A stretch of DNA of 64,000 nucleotides, taken from contig NC_081414.1 of NCBI RefSeq assembly GCF_030272615.1, positions 914,447,648 to 914,511,647 of the forward strand, written 5' to 3'. Position 1 is the stretch's first letter. Every line of letters starts with the position of its first letter. Both the position numbers and the translations under genes were made by a program. Shown here piece after piece: positions 36,769-48,192 of this stretch. The notes below the pieces were generated by a model that was given only the letters and a program-made list of their open reading frames with translations, ran no database searches and was not told the DNA's origin. The DNA comes from Cryptomeria japonica (Eukaryota; Streptophyta; Pinopsida; Cupressales; Cupressaceae).

Positions 36769-38095
36769 TCAACAGGATTCCAAAGCTTGTATCCTTTTAC
36801 ACCATAACTGTATCCGATGAAAAATACATTTAACAACTTTGTTGTCCAATTTTGTCCACTTCTCCTTTGGCACATGAGCATATGCTTCACAACCGAATAC
36901 TCTCAGATGTCTAAGTGAAGGCTTGTGGCCCGACCACGCTTCCATTGGCATCTTATCAACAAGAGCTGATGTAGGAGACCTGTTTATCAGGTAGCAGGCA
37001 ATGGCTACAGCTTCAGCCTAGAACTTTTGTTCTAGTCTAGCTCCACTCAGCATACTTCTAGCCTTCTCCATCAAGGTCCTGTTCATTCTTTCTGCAACTC
37101 CATTCTGTTGTGGAGAATACAGAGTTGTCTTCTCTCTTTTAATACCACAATCTTTACAAAATGTGTCAAAATCATTGGAGCAAAATTCACCACCATTATC
37201 AATTCTCAAACATTTTATTGTCTTTCCAGTCTGCAACTCAACCATTGTTTTAAATTCTTTGAAACGACTGAAAACTTTAGTTTTACTCCTAAGAAAATAA
37301 ACCCATGTTCTTCCACTGAAATCATCAATGAAAGAAACATAATAAACTGATCTACCAATAGAAGGAACATCAACTAGACCAAATACATCCGAATGGATTA
37401 GATCCAAAATACATGAAGACTTATGAGAACTCGAATAAAACTAAATGCGGTTTTGTTTACCATAGATATAATGCTCACAAAAATCAAATTCAAGATTGCA
37501 ATGATTCAACCCATCAACAAGGTTCTTATTTTTCAAGGTCCATAGACCCTTCTCACCTATGTGGCCAAGTCTCTGGTGCCATAACATGGTCTTCTCTACA
37601 GGCAACTTTGATTTAGTAGATAGAGCACCCTTGGGTACCCAAAAACCACGACCATCTGTTGAAAGAGAAACCCTCTCCTTTTCCACCTGAGTAGTCTTTT
37701 TCACAATCTTATCAGAAGTACTATTGCACTCAACTGTGCATGCATCGAGCTGGTAAAGTGTACCCAATCTGCTTCCTCTTGCTATCACCATAGCACCTCT
37801 TACCATTTTCACACCTGCTTCAAAAAACTATACATGCACACTCGCATCTATTAGCTTTCTAACAGATAACAAATTCCTTGCTAGTCCCGGGATATGCAAG
37901 ACACTATCAAATCTTCTAATTCTACCATCAGAAAATTTCATACGAATACTTCCATGACCAACAATATCAAATATTGAGTTATCACCCAAATACACCTTAC
38001 CACCATCAAAATTTTCATACTTACTAAACTAGTTTCTATTAGGAGTCATGTGAAAAGATGCACCTGAGTCTATCAACCATGCATTGTCACCTACA
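36769..38095 (-). pseudogene. Copia protease and integrase (exon-6 element)
   Basis: Protease site AWLIDSGASFHMT near 38045-38090, then the GAG-pre-integrase box MLWHQRLGHIGEKG. The integrase core has Asp in LIHSDVFG, Asp in CLRIDNGGEF and Glu in QQNGVAE, and the C-terminal part has LRVFGCEAYAHVPKEKW. Stops at about 38031, 37830, 37441 and 37018 are all TAG. A one-base shift near 36830 breaks the reading after DNKVVKC. The zinc finger's second CxxC is altered (FCEHYIYGKQ where CxxCxxGK is usual). Confidence 0.9.
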
Positions 38096-38931
38096 CGAGT
38101 GGCCAAAGCTGCAATAAAAGCATCTCCATCTTCCTTCTCAGACTCAGAATCAGAATCTTGCTTCTTCTTCTTCTTCTTCTCGTCTTTGCAGCCCTTTCGG
38201 AAGTGTCCGGGTTTGCCACAGTTCCAGCAAATTGCCTTGGACTTTGTAGGAGATTTTGATCTCCCCTTATTCTTAGACTTAGAACGGCCATGCTACTTTT
38301 CGTTCTTGCCTCTTTCTTTTGGTCTTCCTCGAACACTCAAAGCCTTTTTGGCATTCAGAGAGACCTTCCTTCTCATCTCTTCAGAAAGTAGAGAACCAAC
38401 AACATCCTCCATCTTCAAGGTAATTGAAGTGCTCCCTATGGCGATAACAAGGTTGTCCCATGAGTCTGGCAACGAACATAGCAAGATTTGGCATCTTTCT
38501 TCTTCATCCATTGGCACCCCAATAGAGGTCAACTGACTTACCAACATATTAAAGCTTTCCAGATGCTTAGAAATTCATCCACCTTCTTCCATTCTCAAAG
38601 AATACAATTTCTTCCTTAAGAAGATCTTGTTCACAAGTGATTTCGCTTGGTAGATCTCACTTAGCTTCTTCCAAATCTTCTTTGCAGTAGATTCTTCAAG
38701 GACATTTATCAAAATTGAGTCTGCAAGACACAATCTGATGACACCTTTAGCTTTTCTATCAGTCACATCATATTGTGCGGCTAAAGTCAGATCTGCGGGC
38801 CTATGCTTATTCTCATCAATCGCATCCCATAGATCTCGATCAATCAACAGATCTTCCATTTTCAGCTTCCACATCTCAAAGTTTGTGCCAGAAAACTTCT
38901 CTACATCAATCCTCCCTGATATACTTGCCAT
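38096..38931 (-). pseudogene. Copia gag (exon-6 element)
   Basis: I prefer ATG 38931 (MASISGRIDVEKFSGTNF) over the longer frame from 38970, because the capsid family begins this way. UBN2-type capsid follows (KIWKKLSEIYQAKSL, ILLCSLPDSWDNLV), then a basic stretch and one CCHC knuckle (CWNCGKPGHFRKGC, near 38190-38231). Stops at 38575 (TGA) and 38293 (TAG) break it. Confidence 0.9.
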
Positions 38932-39038
38932 CTTTTCAATCCTGCAACACAGAAATGAAATACTCTGCACAAGCTTCCACTCAAACCTTGATTAGCTCAA
39001 AAAACCCTGTACCCAACAAATAGAACCAAAATTGGCCA

Positions 39039-39052
39039 GGCTCTGATACCAC
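39039..39052 (-). other. Primer binding site of the exon-6 copia element
   Basis: Minus strand reads TGGTATCAGAGCC two bases inside the LTR end, an exact initiator-Met tRNA match for plant copia elements. Confidence 0.9.
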
Positions 39053-39754
39053 TTGTAAGGAAGCAAAGGTGCGTGGAAACGCTTCCTACGCTAATCTTGA
39101 GAGGATGGTTATGCAACTTTCAACTTAAATATTACTAAGATATCAAAAAATGCACAATAAAGCATAAACAAAATAGCAATGAACACATAATACAGTGATT
39201 ACCGTGGGAAAACCCTTCTAAGAGAAAAACCCCACCCTCCAAAACTCGCACAATGTATTATCAAATCAAGCAGATTACAATACACTTGCAATGCAAGTTC
39301 TTACAGGAGCGCATCACCACAAATCGAACTCAGAGAGACTCCTTCTAGCATCCAGTCTTGCAAAAAACTCAATAATCAAACTCCTCCCCAAGCCCTCCTT
39401 TTATAGTGATTTTACAACCTGGAAACCACTTGTGGTTTTACAAAACCATGGGCTTAACCACCATGCCACATGGTGCCCATTTTTTGACATTTACATTTCC
39501 AAAATGGAAAAACAACCAGGTTAAAATAGTAATCCCGTCTATAATTTTGTCCCCTAGCTTAGACCTTCTTAAAAGTCACAAAATGAGTCATTAAGGCTCT
39601 AAAAATGGCCCACCTATATTCTACTATGGACAAGACTCATTTTTAACAACTCACTAACCATTTTCCAATGCATAAACATGTGGAAAACTACCTCAAACAA
39701 ATTCTGGAATTTTCCAGAAAAAGACTGCAAGGTTGAGACACATGTTTCTCAACA
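39053..39754 (-). repeat. 5' LTR of the exon-6 copia element
   Basis: 702 bp, ends TGTAAGGAAG and CTCAACA, adjoining ATGTA at 39755. Confidence 0.94.
39398..39405 (-). promoter_or_regulatory. TATA box in the copia 5' LTR
   Basis: Minus strand TATAAAAG followed by GAGGGC, a full TATA consensus in the transcribing LTR and conserved in the other LTR. Confidence 0.65.
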
Positions 39755-41255
39755 ATGTAACTCCTTCAATGTCAACATTGAAGGATCCTGGTCCAATAGA
39801 AATACAGTCGTCTCCTGAAAAAAAATAGTGAACTTACTTTATTAAGAATTCCATCAATAAATAAGTAATTGATTAAAATCAATTTAACTCATCCAGAGTC
39901 ACCAACTAAAATTAATCATTCATTGTATGAGTTAACAAAATCACCTGTTCCTACAATGATGTTTCTAATTTGAACATTGGAAGACTGTCCCACATGAATT
40001 CCATCAGTATTAGGACTGTCACCTGGAGCGTTAATAGTCACACCTTCAACCTCAACATAATTGCAGCTATCGAAGTTTATATGAAACTGCTTGCTGTTGA
40101 TTGAAGTGATCTTTCTAACTATGGTATTCACGGTGCCTGTAAATCTCAATGTCTGTTTAGCAAGGAAAACAGCTTCATTAGATACTACAAATTCTTATAA
40201 TTTAATTGGTTCCAAATTAATGAGGTGCTGTAGATTTTTTAAACAATTAGTAATAGTACAGAAGAGGTAGAAGTAGTACCGTGGGTCCAATCTGATTTGT
40301 CTTCTGCTCATGCAAAACATATAAATCATGGTCAGCTATAGAAAATGACTTATTGAAGATCAATTTTATAAGCAAGAATCCTTGGGCGAACAAAATGACT
40401 CATAAAAGCAAAAAAATGTAATACCTTTCCATTCACCTCTGTCCACCAAGAAGCTCCTCGTCCATCTAAAATTCCTCCACCTTCAACTGTTAAGCCAATC
40501 ACATTCCTGAATTGCAGCCAATAATTTTTGCTGTTATCGCTCCACAAGCTATTATCTGTTGAAGCAATAAGCTTCCCAGCTACCTGCTCAGAACTACAGC
40601 ACATCAGAAATAGTATCTACGAATTTCTAGCTAAATCCCTTTGCAATTGTTATCAGTTGTGAAGTCTTTTGGTGGTGTTTTTTCACTCTTTTCAAAAAGT
40701 CAATAGAAATTCAGAATTAGATACTTCACCTGCACTGTAATCTTGTCACTGTGGCATGGCCCCTCAAAGGTAACTGGATTGATCAGAAACGTCATCTGTG
40801 GTACATATACAACTGATGATCCAGTTGAAGAACAGGCAGCATTCCAAGCTTGAAGAAATGCCTTCATTTCACAAAAACACAAATTAACCAAAGAAGAGTA
40901 ATGATAAAGGAAAATTTCATCAGTTTTGGGTAAACTTTAATTCATTTGAAACTTTCCACTTACCGTGCTATCATCTGTTTGTCCGTCAGCTTTTGCACCA
41001 TAGCTAAGAACATTAAATATATTTTGTGTAGTCTAGTTCAAGCTACCCAAGAGTCTGATAGAACATACACCGGGGATACTGGATGAGAACACAAGAAGAA
41101 CAAACGCATAGAGGAACATATACAGCGCCATATTTTCCATTATGAAAGCACTGACCTTTTTACAGTATAATACAAGAATATCTGAGAGCACTAAACTTTG
41201 AATGACTAAGTTGGGAAGAGAGGGATATTGACGACGAATTCAGTGGTAAGTGTAA

Positions 41256-41264
41256 CTTAAATAG
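41256..41264 (-). promoter_or_regulatory. Candidate TATA box of the polygalacturonase gene
   Basis: Minus strand CTATTTAAG about 116-124 bases upstream of the ATG at 41140. The position suits a 5' UTR of roughly 85-95 bases. Weak consensus. Confidence 0.4.
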
Positions 41265-41269
41265 ATGTT

Positions 41270-43129
41270 AAGAGCAATCTACAAAAATGAAATTATTATT
41301 GTTAAGCTGCTGCTTTTCACGGAAGTAAACTAATTTCGACAAAGTCTGCGGCCACCACAATAACCAAAAAAATTAGATGCATGAATTCCAGGATTAGGAT
41401 TATCTCACAGTCCATCGTCAATTCAAGGAAAAAGCGTTCTGCCCTTAGATTTGTCATTAAAGCGAGAACAGGCATGTTTTCTAAAAATTGATATCTACAT
41501 TTCCCCATTTCTTAAGCACTAAACTTGGCACTCAGGCTTCTGGTTCAAGTTACGAGAGATGGTAATAAAACTTCATTCGTGACTTGGAGGGAAATTAACG
41601 CCTATGTTTCAGTCAGAGTGTATTATTTTAGGGTGAATACGTGGGTTTTTGAGTTTATCGACAAGTCCTCCTGTTAAAGCAATATTTAGTCCAATGTAGG
41701 CCATACACACGTTTGAGCCACCGTGAAAATTTACAGCATAAAGGAAGATTAATTAACGTGGGTACGTGGGAAAATATGAACTAGTTAGGAGAGGTCACAT
41801 GTATGCAGAGTTTCGACGAGAGAAAAGGGTGATTAAAATAATTTGTTCAAATATATTTTCGATCAACAGGGAATATGATATACCTTAGCCGTCAAACCCC
41901 TCAAACATCCAATATCTTAACTAGTCGTTCAAACAAATGTTTGTAAACGATGGAAAATCCTGTTTTACGTCTTGTTTCAACTAATCTTCTGTTTCTTTTT
42001 TCCTTTGAAATTAAACATGCTGCTGAAGAATTAATTTTATATGTATATTTATATACGCACACTTTGTTGGCTTATATATATTTTTTTTTATTATGGTTAG
42101 ATTTACAAATGTATTTATGTGTTTTATATTGCATTTTCTAGAATGTTATAGATTTATTTTATTACATCTTAGAATTAGATTTTGAAATTAGCGTCCTATG
42201 AAATAATATTTATTTCTAGTTGCACCACAGACCACCTTCACACACAAAAGATTGACATGTTTATAGGTTGTGCATGCAAGGAGAAATCTTCATGCATCAG
42301 CAGCAAGTTCATGCACCAGAAAATACTCTTTCTAAGAAGACCCTAAAATAACCTATAAGAGATGGTCACATTCTACAAGCAAATCATGATTGGCCTACGA
42401 ACATGCAATGAAAAATACCAATTGATGGACTCAATCTATAGATTCCAAGCCAACAAACAACAGTAATATGATTCAATCATTGTCAGCTACCACATGAAGA
42501 GCAGAATGCCTCCCAATAGTGGCTTCTACAAATTGAAACCCCTTATTTCTATATATCCCTTCCTCTCTATGCAAACAACCAAACATTGGCCTCCTTTCTT
42601 GATCAAATAATATCCTTTGTTCAAAGGGACATAAAACACAAACACAGGAAATATATACTTGAATGCATAAAATATTTCCTAATAAATAAAGAAACATAGT
42701 AGACCACCATTTAATTAAAACAAGGCTCTAATACCATGCACGAATACCATGCACGAATCAAGATCTTCTAGAAGAACATTGACACTTGGTCAATCTTCCC
42801 ACCTTGAAAAGTGGCATGTAACTCCATGCAAGCACGAGAGACAAAAATGACACACCTAAGCAAACTTATATCTAGATAAGAGATATGCATGAGAAGAAAT
42901 ATCCTAGAAGAAAGAATATTCTACACTAACAAAAGGCCCATCATGTATATAAAAATCCTTATACAAGAAAAGTGAAGGGACAATTTCATTTAAAAAATAT
43001 AATCTTTTCTTATTTTTCTAAGTCAAGAAATTTTACTATAACATACTTCTAATTTAACCATTGCAGACAATAAATATATTCAACTTTTGATGCCCTAAAA
43101 GTAGGACTTTTGGCCTTCTATTAGGTTGA
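41270..43129. other. Upstream flank of the polygalacturonase gene, no gene seen
   Basis: AT-rich, only short ORFs without motifs. It may hold distal promoter sequence but nothing specific is visible. Confidence 0.4.
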
Positions 43130-43430
43130 AGCATTTCTCCGCCTTAGGATGAACTTGTCATATAAATTCAATATAGATTATTTATATATAATAACATCAT
43201 ACAATATAACTTTACCAATTATTCTCGAGTTAGTAACTTCTCCTTTGGATTTGACTCATCATAAACTATTACAAACATAGATGATAATATGTCTTGAGGA
43301 AGAGAATAGTATTAAAAATAATGCAAATTTCACTTCAGCATTTTCTTCTTATTTTGAAGTTGTGTTGCTTAAATGTTAAACAATAATGAATAATAAAAAT
43401 TGAAATGGAATAAAATTCAAGAAGATTATA
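43130..43430 (+). repeat. Diverged third copy of the 23.8-24.1 kb repeat module
   Basis: Shares the block around GAGTTAGTAACTTC and GGATTTGA with 23875-23910 and 52600-52630, with similar flanking order, but is much more diverged. Confidence 0.55.
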
Positions 43431-43699
43431 TTATAAAAAATTAGGTTACATCTTGAATTAAAAAGTTTGTACAAGCTTAAGTTGTCAACTGGCAGTCTTA
43501 AGACTTTTTAAAATTGTTTGTTATTTATAGGTCAATAATTATGAAGTTTGGATTTTATCATACTTTTAAAAGAATTAATGGGATATATCATTCATATGGC
43601 ATAACTATATATAAATATTACATTGGTTGCTACGGTTGTTGAGCACTTTTATTTTTATAATAGTTATTGGCAACTGCTTCTATTTTCTCCTGGGCACTC

Positions 43700-44064
43700 A
43701 GACAAACCATTATGTTGAGGCAAATGCAGCCTAAATTGGGCTTAAGATGGCTATCCGTGGAGGATTCAAGAAAGTTTGGCTAGAAAGTCATTTTCTAAAT
43801 CTAATCAACTGTTTGATTAAAAAGACTACCCCTAGTTGGACGATTAATCATTTAAGGCAAGAGTGCTTCGATATGATTGCCAAATTTCAGGCAATTCAAA
43901 TTTCGCATGGTTTGAGGAAGGGTACCAGGCCTGAAAACCACGTGGCAAATATCGACGTGGCTAGAGATGATGAAAAGTTGTGGTGGGAAGGGGAATGCTT
44001 TCCATTTCATTTGAGTGAACTAGTGAGGGAGGACGTTGATAATCTCTCTCATATAGAACATTAA
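43700..44064 (+). pseudogene. LINE RNase H remnant
   Basis: Plant-type RNase H C-terminal half: NHYVEANAA, stop, IGLKMAIRGGFKKVWLES, PSWTINHL and KGTRPENHVANIDV. This is the pattern at the end of plant LINE ORF2 (plant RNase H, RVT_3). Sequence before 43700 shows no RT, so it is a 5'-truncated or broken copy. It lies about 130 bases upstream of the next ORF, in the same orientation. Confidence 0.65.
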
Positions 44065-44195
44065 TTATGACAGTTTTTCACATGTGTAAAACTATTCAAT
44101 AAAAGAAGTAGTTTTCCTTGTGGGTTTGGTTTGTTTTTGGTTGTTTGAAGCCTAGTTTTAGTCTTACTAGAAAAATTTACAGAGGCATCAATATT

Positions 44196-45704
44196 ATGGG
44201 GGAAGACAAGAATAGAATGTAGCCATCATCGTGTGACCTTTGGGAGAAAAATGAAGAGGTCTAGAGGGAAGTCGTGGATTTGGGTATGGAACCACTTGTT
44301 AGAAAACTCCATGGCTAAAACCACAAGCTCACAGATTTTTTTGTTAGAAACTATAATAATGGGGTTCTAAGCATGTATAGGGTGGAGTTCAGCATTGATG
44401 AACCCTTCATTCCTGAGATTGGGCTTAGCATGGAGGGTAAAAAATTCTATAGGGAGAGAAAAAAATCGGAAGAAGTCCTCTCAATTTTCTATGACAAAAA
44501 GAGTGAAAGAAGTAGAGTCAAGAGGAACCTGGATGGAGGCTACAATCGAATGGATCTTCCAAAGCTCTGGGTGGACTTTGCAGAGTTTATTATGAGGTAC
44601 ATAACCCTCGATTGTCACTATGCTAGTATTTTTCCTTATCATTTCGCTATTCTGAATCACTTTAGGCATGATAAAATAATTTCAATTTCGTTTTATTTAT
44701 TGTCATCTCTCAAGCATTCCATTCATAAGCATTTTGAGGATGAGGAACACCTCATTTTGCATGAGGGGTTAATCCTCCTGATTATGGAGTATGCTAAGGA
44801 TCATGAGGTTAAATCCTCTCTTGTTCTGAAAAACTCTAACTCCTTAGCAAGCCAGGAGGTGCATGATATTTTAGACAAGGAGTTTGGTGAGGCAGAGGGC
44901 AGAATTTCTATGGAATGGAAGGACATCCATGTTTCAGATGATTCAAAATATAAGCCCTCGGAAGATGAGGGTCCCCCACAGAAGCCCACACCTGGCACAA
45001 ATAGTACCAGGGAAAATCCACCTAGATGGGTTGCGAAAAAGTTGAAATCCCCTATTTCTCATCCCCAAGATGTGGGCCCGCAAAATCTTAAAAAACAAAA
45101 GATTCGAAAAAAGGTGGAGATTCAAGGAAAAGGGTGAAATTAAATCAAGCTTTATATTCCCCTTAGTGTGGACCCAAATGAGATTAAATGTGACAAAATA
45201 GATGTTTACAAGCTCCTGAGCAATTCATTTGCTAACAAGGAGAAATGCTTCCAATGGGTTTTTGGTGAAATTAATTTCTTGAAACAAGGGATCAAGGATA
45301 TTGTTGACTCTTTCACTAAGAATCTGACACCTGATAAAACTGATGAACTCCTGAAGTTGTCCCAAAAAAATGTGGAAGATATTAAGGTCATGAAGATAGA
45401 GCATGAGTCTAGGATTGAGAGGTTGGAAAATGAAATCCATGATTTAAAGGGTAAACTCAAGGGCTTGGTGGAGGTTACTAAGGAGGCAATGTATAACATT
45501 GTCAAAGGCCTCAAAAGAGTGAATGAGGAAATCACCTTGTAGAAAGCTCATATGACCAGATCTAACCAATCCTCAGACATTAACTTGGACAAGAAATACC
45601 AGGATGTGCAGGCATCTATAGGGCCCTCTACTAGGACTAGGAGCAAAAAAATAGGAAAGAGGCAGTTCGAGGTTCATCATGGAAGAACTCCAAGAGATCA
45701 ATAA
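44196..45704 (+). pseudogene. Coiled-coil ORF of about 502 codons, unknown family
   Basis: One frame from ATG 44196 to TAA 45702-45704, with no frameshift. Interior stops near 44220 (TAG), 44262 (TAG), 44313 (TAA), 45135 (TGA), 45141 (TAA) and 45540 (TAG) all fit lost Gln or Arg codons. Residues 40-90 (FFVRNYNNGVLSMYRVEFSI, then GLSMEGKKFYRERK) resemble the transposon-associated segment in the 2274 ORF (inference). The middle is a helical region (FPYHFAILNHFRHDKIIS), then a Pro/Lys-rich linker, then a long coiled coil (RLENEIHDLKGKLKGLVEV). Followed by AATAAAAAA near 45893. Function unknown. Confidence 0.6.
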
Positions 45705-47044
45705 CAGAGTGATCCGGAAGAATGCTTGTTTTTAGCTAGTGTTTTTTGTTTCCAGTGTGTTTTTTGTGGTTTGACTCTCTAGGGTGCGTCCCCCATTTCT
45801 ATTTTTGTTTAGCAACTGGTTAGACTTTGGTTAACTATGTTTATTTTTTGGATGGATTTGGGTTTTGGTTTCCTGTAAAACACGTTTATCTTAATAAAAA
45901 ATTGCTTCGATTTTCTCTAGTATAAATATTGTTCCCTATTTATCAAATAAATCATTCAAAATTCACCTTTATTTCATCATCGTAATCCTCGTATTTCTCT
46001 TGAGATAAATAACTCCCACATTAAGAGTGATATCATCATCAACATCACCAATTAATTTTTAGTTTTTAGTTTGACTAGGGGCACAATCTTCTTTGTCTTT
46101 CTATCGCTTGTGTATCCTTTCTTTCTTATGTATGTTGTCTCTTTCTTTTTCATCTATAACATAATTAATTAGTGAATTAAATACATAAATTATTATAACT
46201 TATTTATTAATATTAAAAGGGTATATATTTGGATGAAAAGGGTGATGTTTGGGTATGCTCAAATTTAGGTGTATACACATGTAAATGACAATGCATTGAT
46301 ATATTAATATGGCTAAAAGTTATTTATAGATAGAAAATACCTAAAAGTGTTGTAAATAGGGGATTCACTTTCATTTATAAGGTTCAAGTTATAAATTAAT
46401 TAGGAGGAATTACGTGCATTAAAATAATTTTGAAGATATACTTGGTGATAATTATAATCTATTGTAGAAAATTTGAGTATTTAAGATATATATCTTTGTA
46501 GGTGAGTATAATATTGTGGACTCTTTATTATATTTAAAACATTATTTTAATGAAGCATGTTATTTCTAAATGATTCAACAAAGGAAATGATTTAGTCCTT
46601 CATTTCATAATACATCTTTCTTTTTTTATATAATTAAACTACTAGATAGGGCGAATCCCCTTCATTTTATATGAAACAAAATATATATTATCAAAGAGTT
46701 CCAGATAAAAAATGCAATATTCCCTACAATACCGATTGATCTAATTATGCTCATTTAGAGAAATCATCTAACACTATCTACAAACTCAAAGAGTCCTACA
46801 CGAAATTACAAAATTTCCCTAAGCCCCAAATAATACTCAAACTGACATTTAAAATTCTATAAAAATTAATGACTGTCTACTATTTTCCAATCCTTTAGGT
46901 CGCCTCCATACATCAAATTATCCTAGCCAGAATACATATTCAACTAAGGCTAAGAAAGAAACTCTGTCAAAATATAGGCGCAGGGTAATTTCAAGGTAAT
47001 GGGTCACAAATTGGCGGAAGTCCACACGTTGAAAAAACTCGCTA
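45705..47044. other. AT-rich spacer, no gene seen
   Basis: Begins with a T-rich stretch resembling a retroelement 3' UTR, ending near 45900 in AATAAAAAATTG. The remainder has no ORF of note. Confidence 0.4.
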
Positions 47045-47046
47045 TT

Positions 47047-47345
47047 AGAAACAGGGGCCCGTTTTTGCTTTGGGCCCCCGAGGCAAAAAGAAACAGGGGC
47101 TTGAGGTGAAACTAAATGGGCCCCTATTTTATTCTCAAATGGGGACCCACTTGAAAACCAAATGGGGTTCCATTTTTAAAAAACGGGCCCCCGTCTATAA
47201 ATCCGATTTTACCCATTTTTTTTGGGCACATTTTGTTATTTTTGGACAATAATGTTAATTTTAGGAACGTCAAAACGAGGGCCCATTTTGTGGAAGTTGA
47301 TTCCACAACCCACCACATGCCTCGGGATTAGGTCCGAGATAGGTC
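47047..47345. repeat. Field of short GC-rich palindromes, copy B
   Basis: Near-palindromes of the AAATGGGGCCCATTTT type at about 47049, 47115, 47138, 47160, 47179 and 47273, in the same order as copy A. Confidence 0.65.
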
Positions 47346-48192
47346 TAGGATGGTCACATCGGAGACACGGACCTGCAAATTCAAATCTCCATGAGCGAAA
47401 GCCTAAATATGAACATCTTAAATAGTTTACGTGTCTCTAATTAGAGAATTTTTATACAAAATTAAAACCCATTTCAGATTATATTATCTAGATTCTAAAT
47501 ATATAATTATTTTGAAAAAATTGATTATTTTAACTTATTTTCATTTAATTTATACTAAATCGGGTCCATAATTTTGAAATGTGAACTAATTTTGTAAATT
47601 TAATAACATTTTTATTTTAATGAATTTTGCAAAAAAAAAAATATGTCATCAATCTACACAAAATTATTTTCTATTTAAAAATTAGAAAATTAAAAAATGT
47701 GAAGTTTACGTCAAATTATGTGGGCTGTACATGTTAAATTTTTAAAAAGATAATTATGGTCATTAAAAATGTAACTAAAACATATATTTAAAAAAAAAAA
47801 TACCAAACAATATATTCATCAATCTTTAGTTGTTACAAATCATTTCCCAAAATGGTTTGAGAAAATAATTTTAATTGTGTGAAAAAGTGTGGGTTGTACA
47901 CATGCATGGTATGGTCCTAAAACAACCATTTTAAAAACATAGTTTTTAGAACTCCATTCAAAACGTTATTTTTTATTATGTGGGTATTAAAATAAATTAC
48001 ATATTTAGAAAGTAGACTCAGAGGGCTATGTTTTATATTACTGACATTTTCCAAGATTCAATCTCTATGTATTTCAAAATTTAAGCCTTAATGAGACAAA
48101 ACCTGATAATCAGGGAAAACACGTCCACTTTTTGGCCAAAAAATGGACTCATCTTCTTGCACTGACCCCGTAGGGGAACGCTACTTTCTTTT

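Larger units (their letters stand above)
34101..39754 (-). mobile_element. Ty1/copia element inserted in polygalacturonase exon 6
   Basis: LTRs 34101-34801 and 39053-39754 start TGTAAGGAAG and end CTCAACA. The 5-bp target duplication ATGTA is at 34096-34100 and 39755-39759. Between them on the minus strand lie the primer site, gag, protease, integrase, RT with an intact YVDD box, and RNase H. By eye the LTRs differ at roughly 4% of positions, mostly transitions, so this insertion is younger than most here. Removing the element and one ATGTA restores the exon frame, showing the gene was intact at this point before insertion. Confidence 0.95.
33437..41140 (-). pseudogene. GH28 polygalacturonase, eight exons, interrupted by a copia insertion
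   Basis: Exons by GT-AG sites and phase: 41140-40964, 40861-40730, 40583-40425, 40303-40280, 40152-39945, 39814-39755 continuing at 34095-34074 (split by the insertion), 33972-33753 and 33670-33437. They sum to 1236 nt, 411 residues, normal for plant polygalacturonases. The N-terminus (MENMALYMFLYAFVLLVFSS) is a signal peptide for secretion to the cell wall, where the enzyme hydrolyses pectin homogalacturonan. The four GH28 motifs are present: SPNTDGI (exon 5), GDDC (exon 5/6), CGPGHG (exon 6) and RIKT (exon 7). A TAG at 41033-41035 is codon 36, where CAG would fit, and a 5.65-kb copia element splits exon 6 just before CGPGHG. Either should abolish the product. Flanking exons are otherwise clean. 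Confidence 0.93.

Noticed and set aside
38931-38970. Longer gag start (13 extra codons) in the exon-6 copia element
   Set aside because: The downstream ATG gives the usual family N-terminus; the extra residues are not gag-like.
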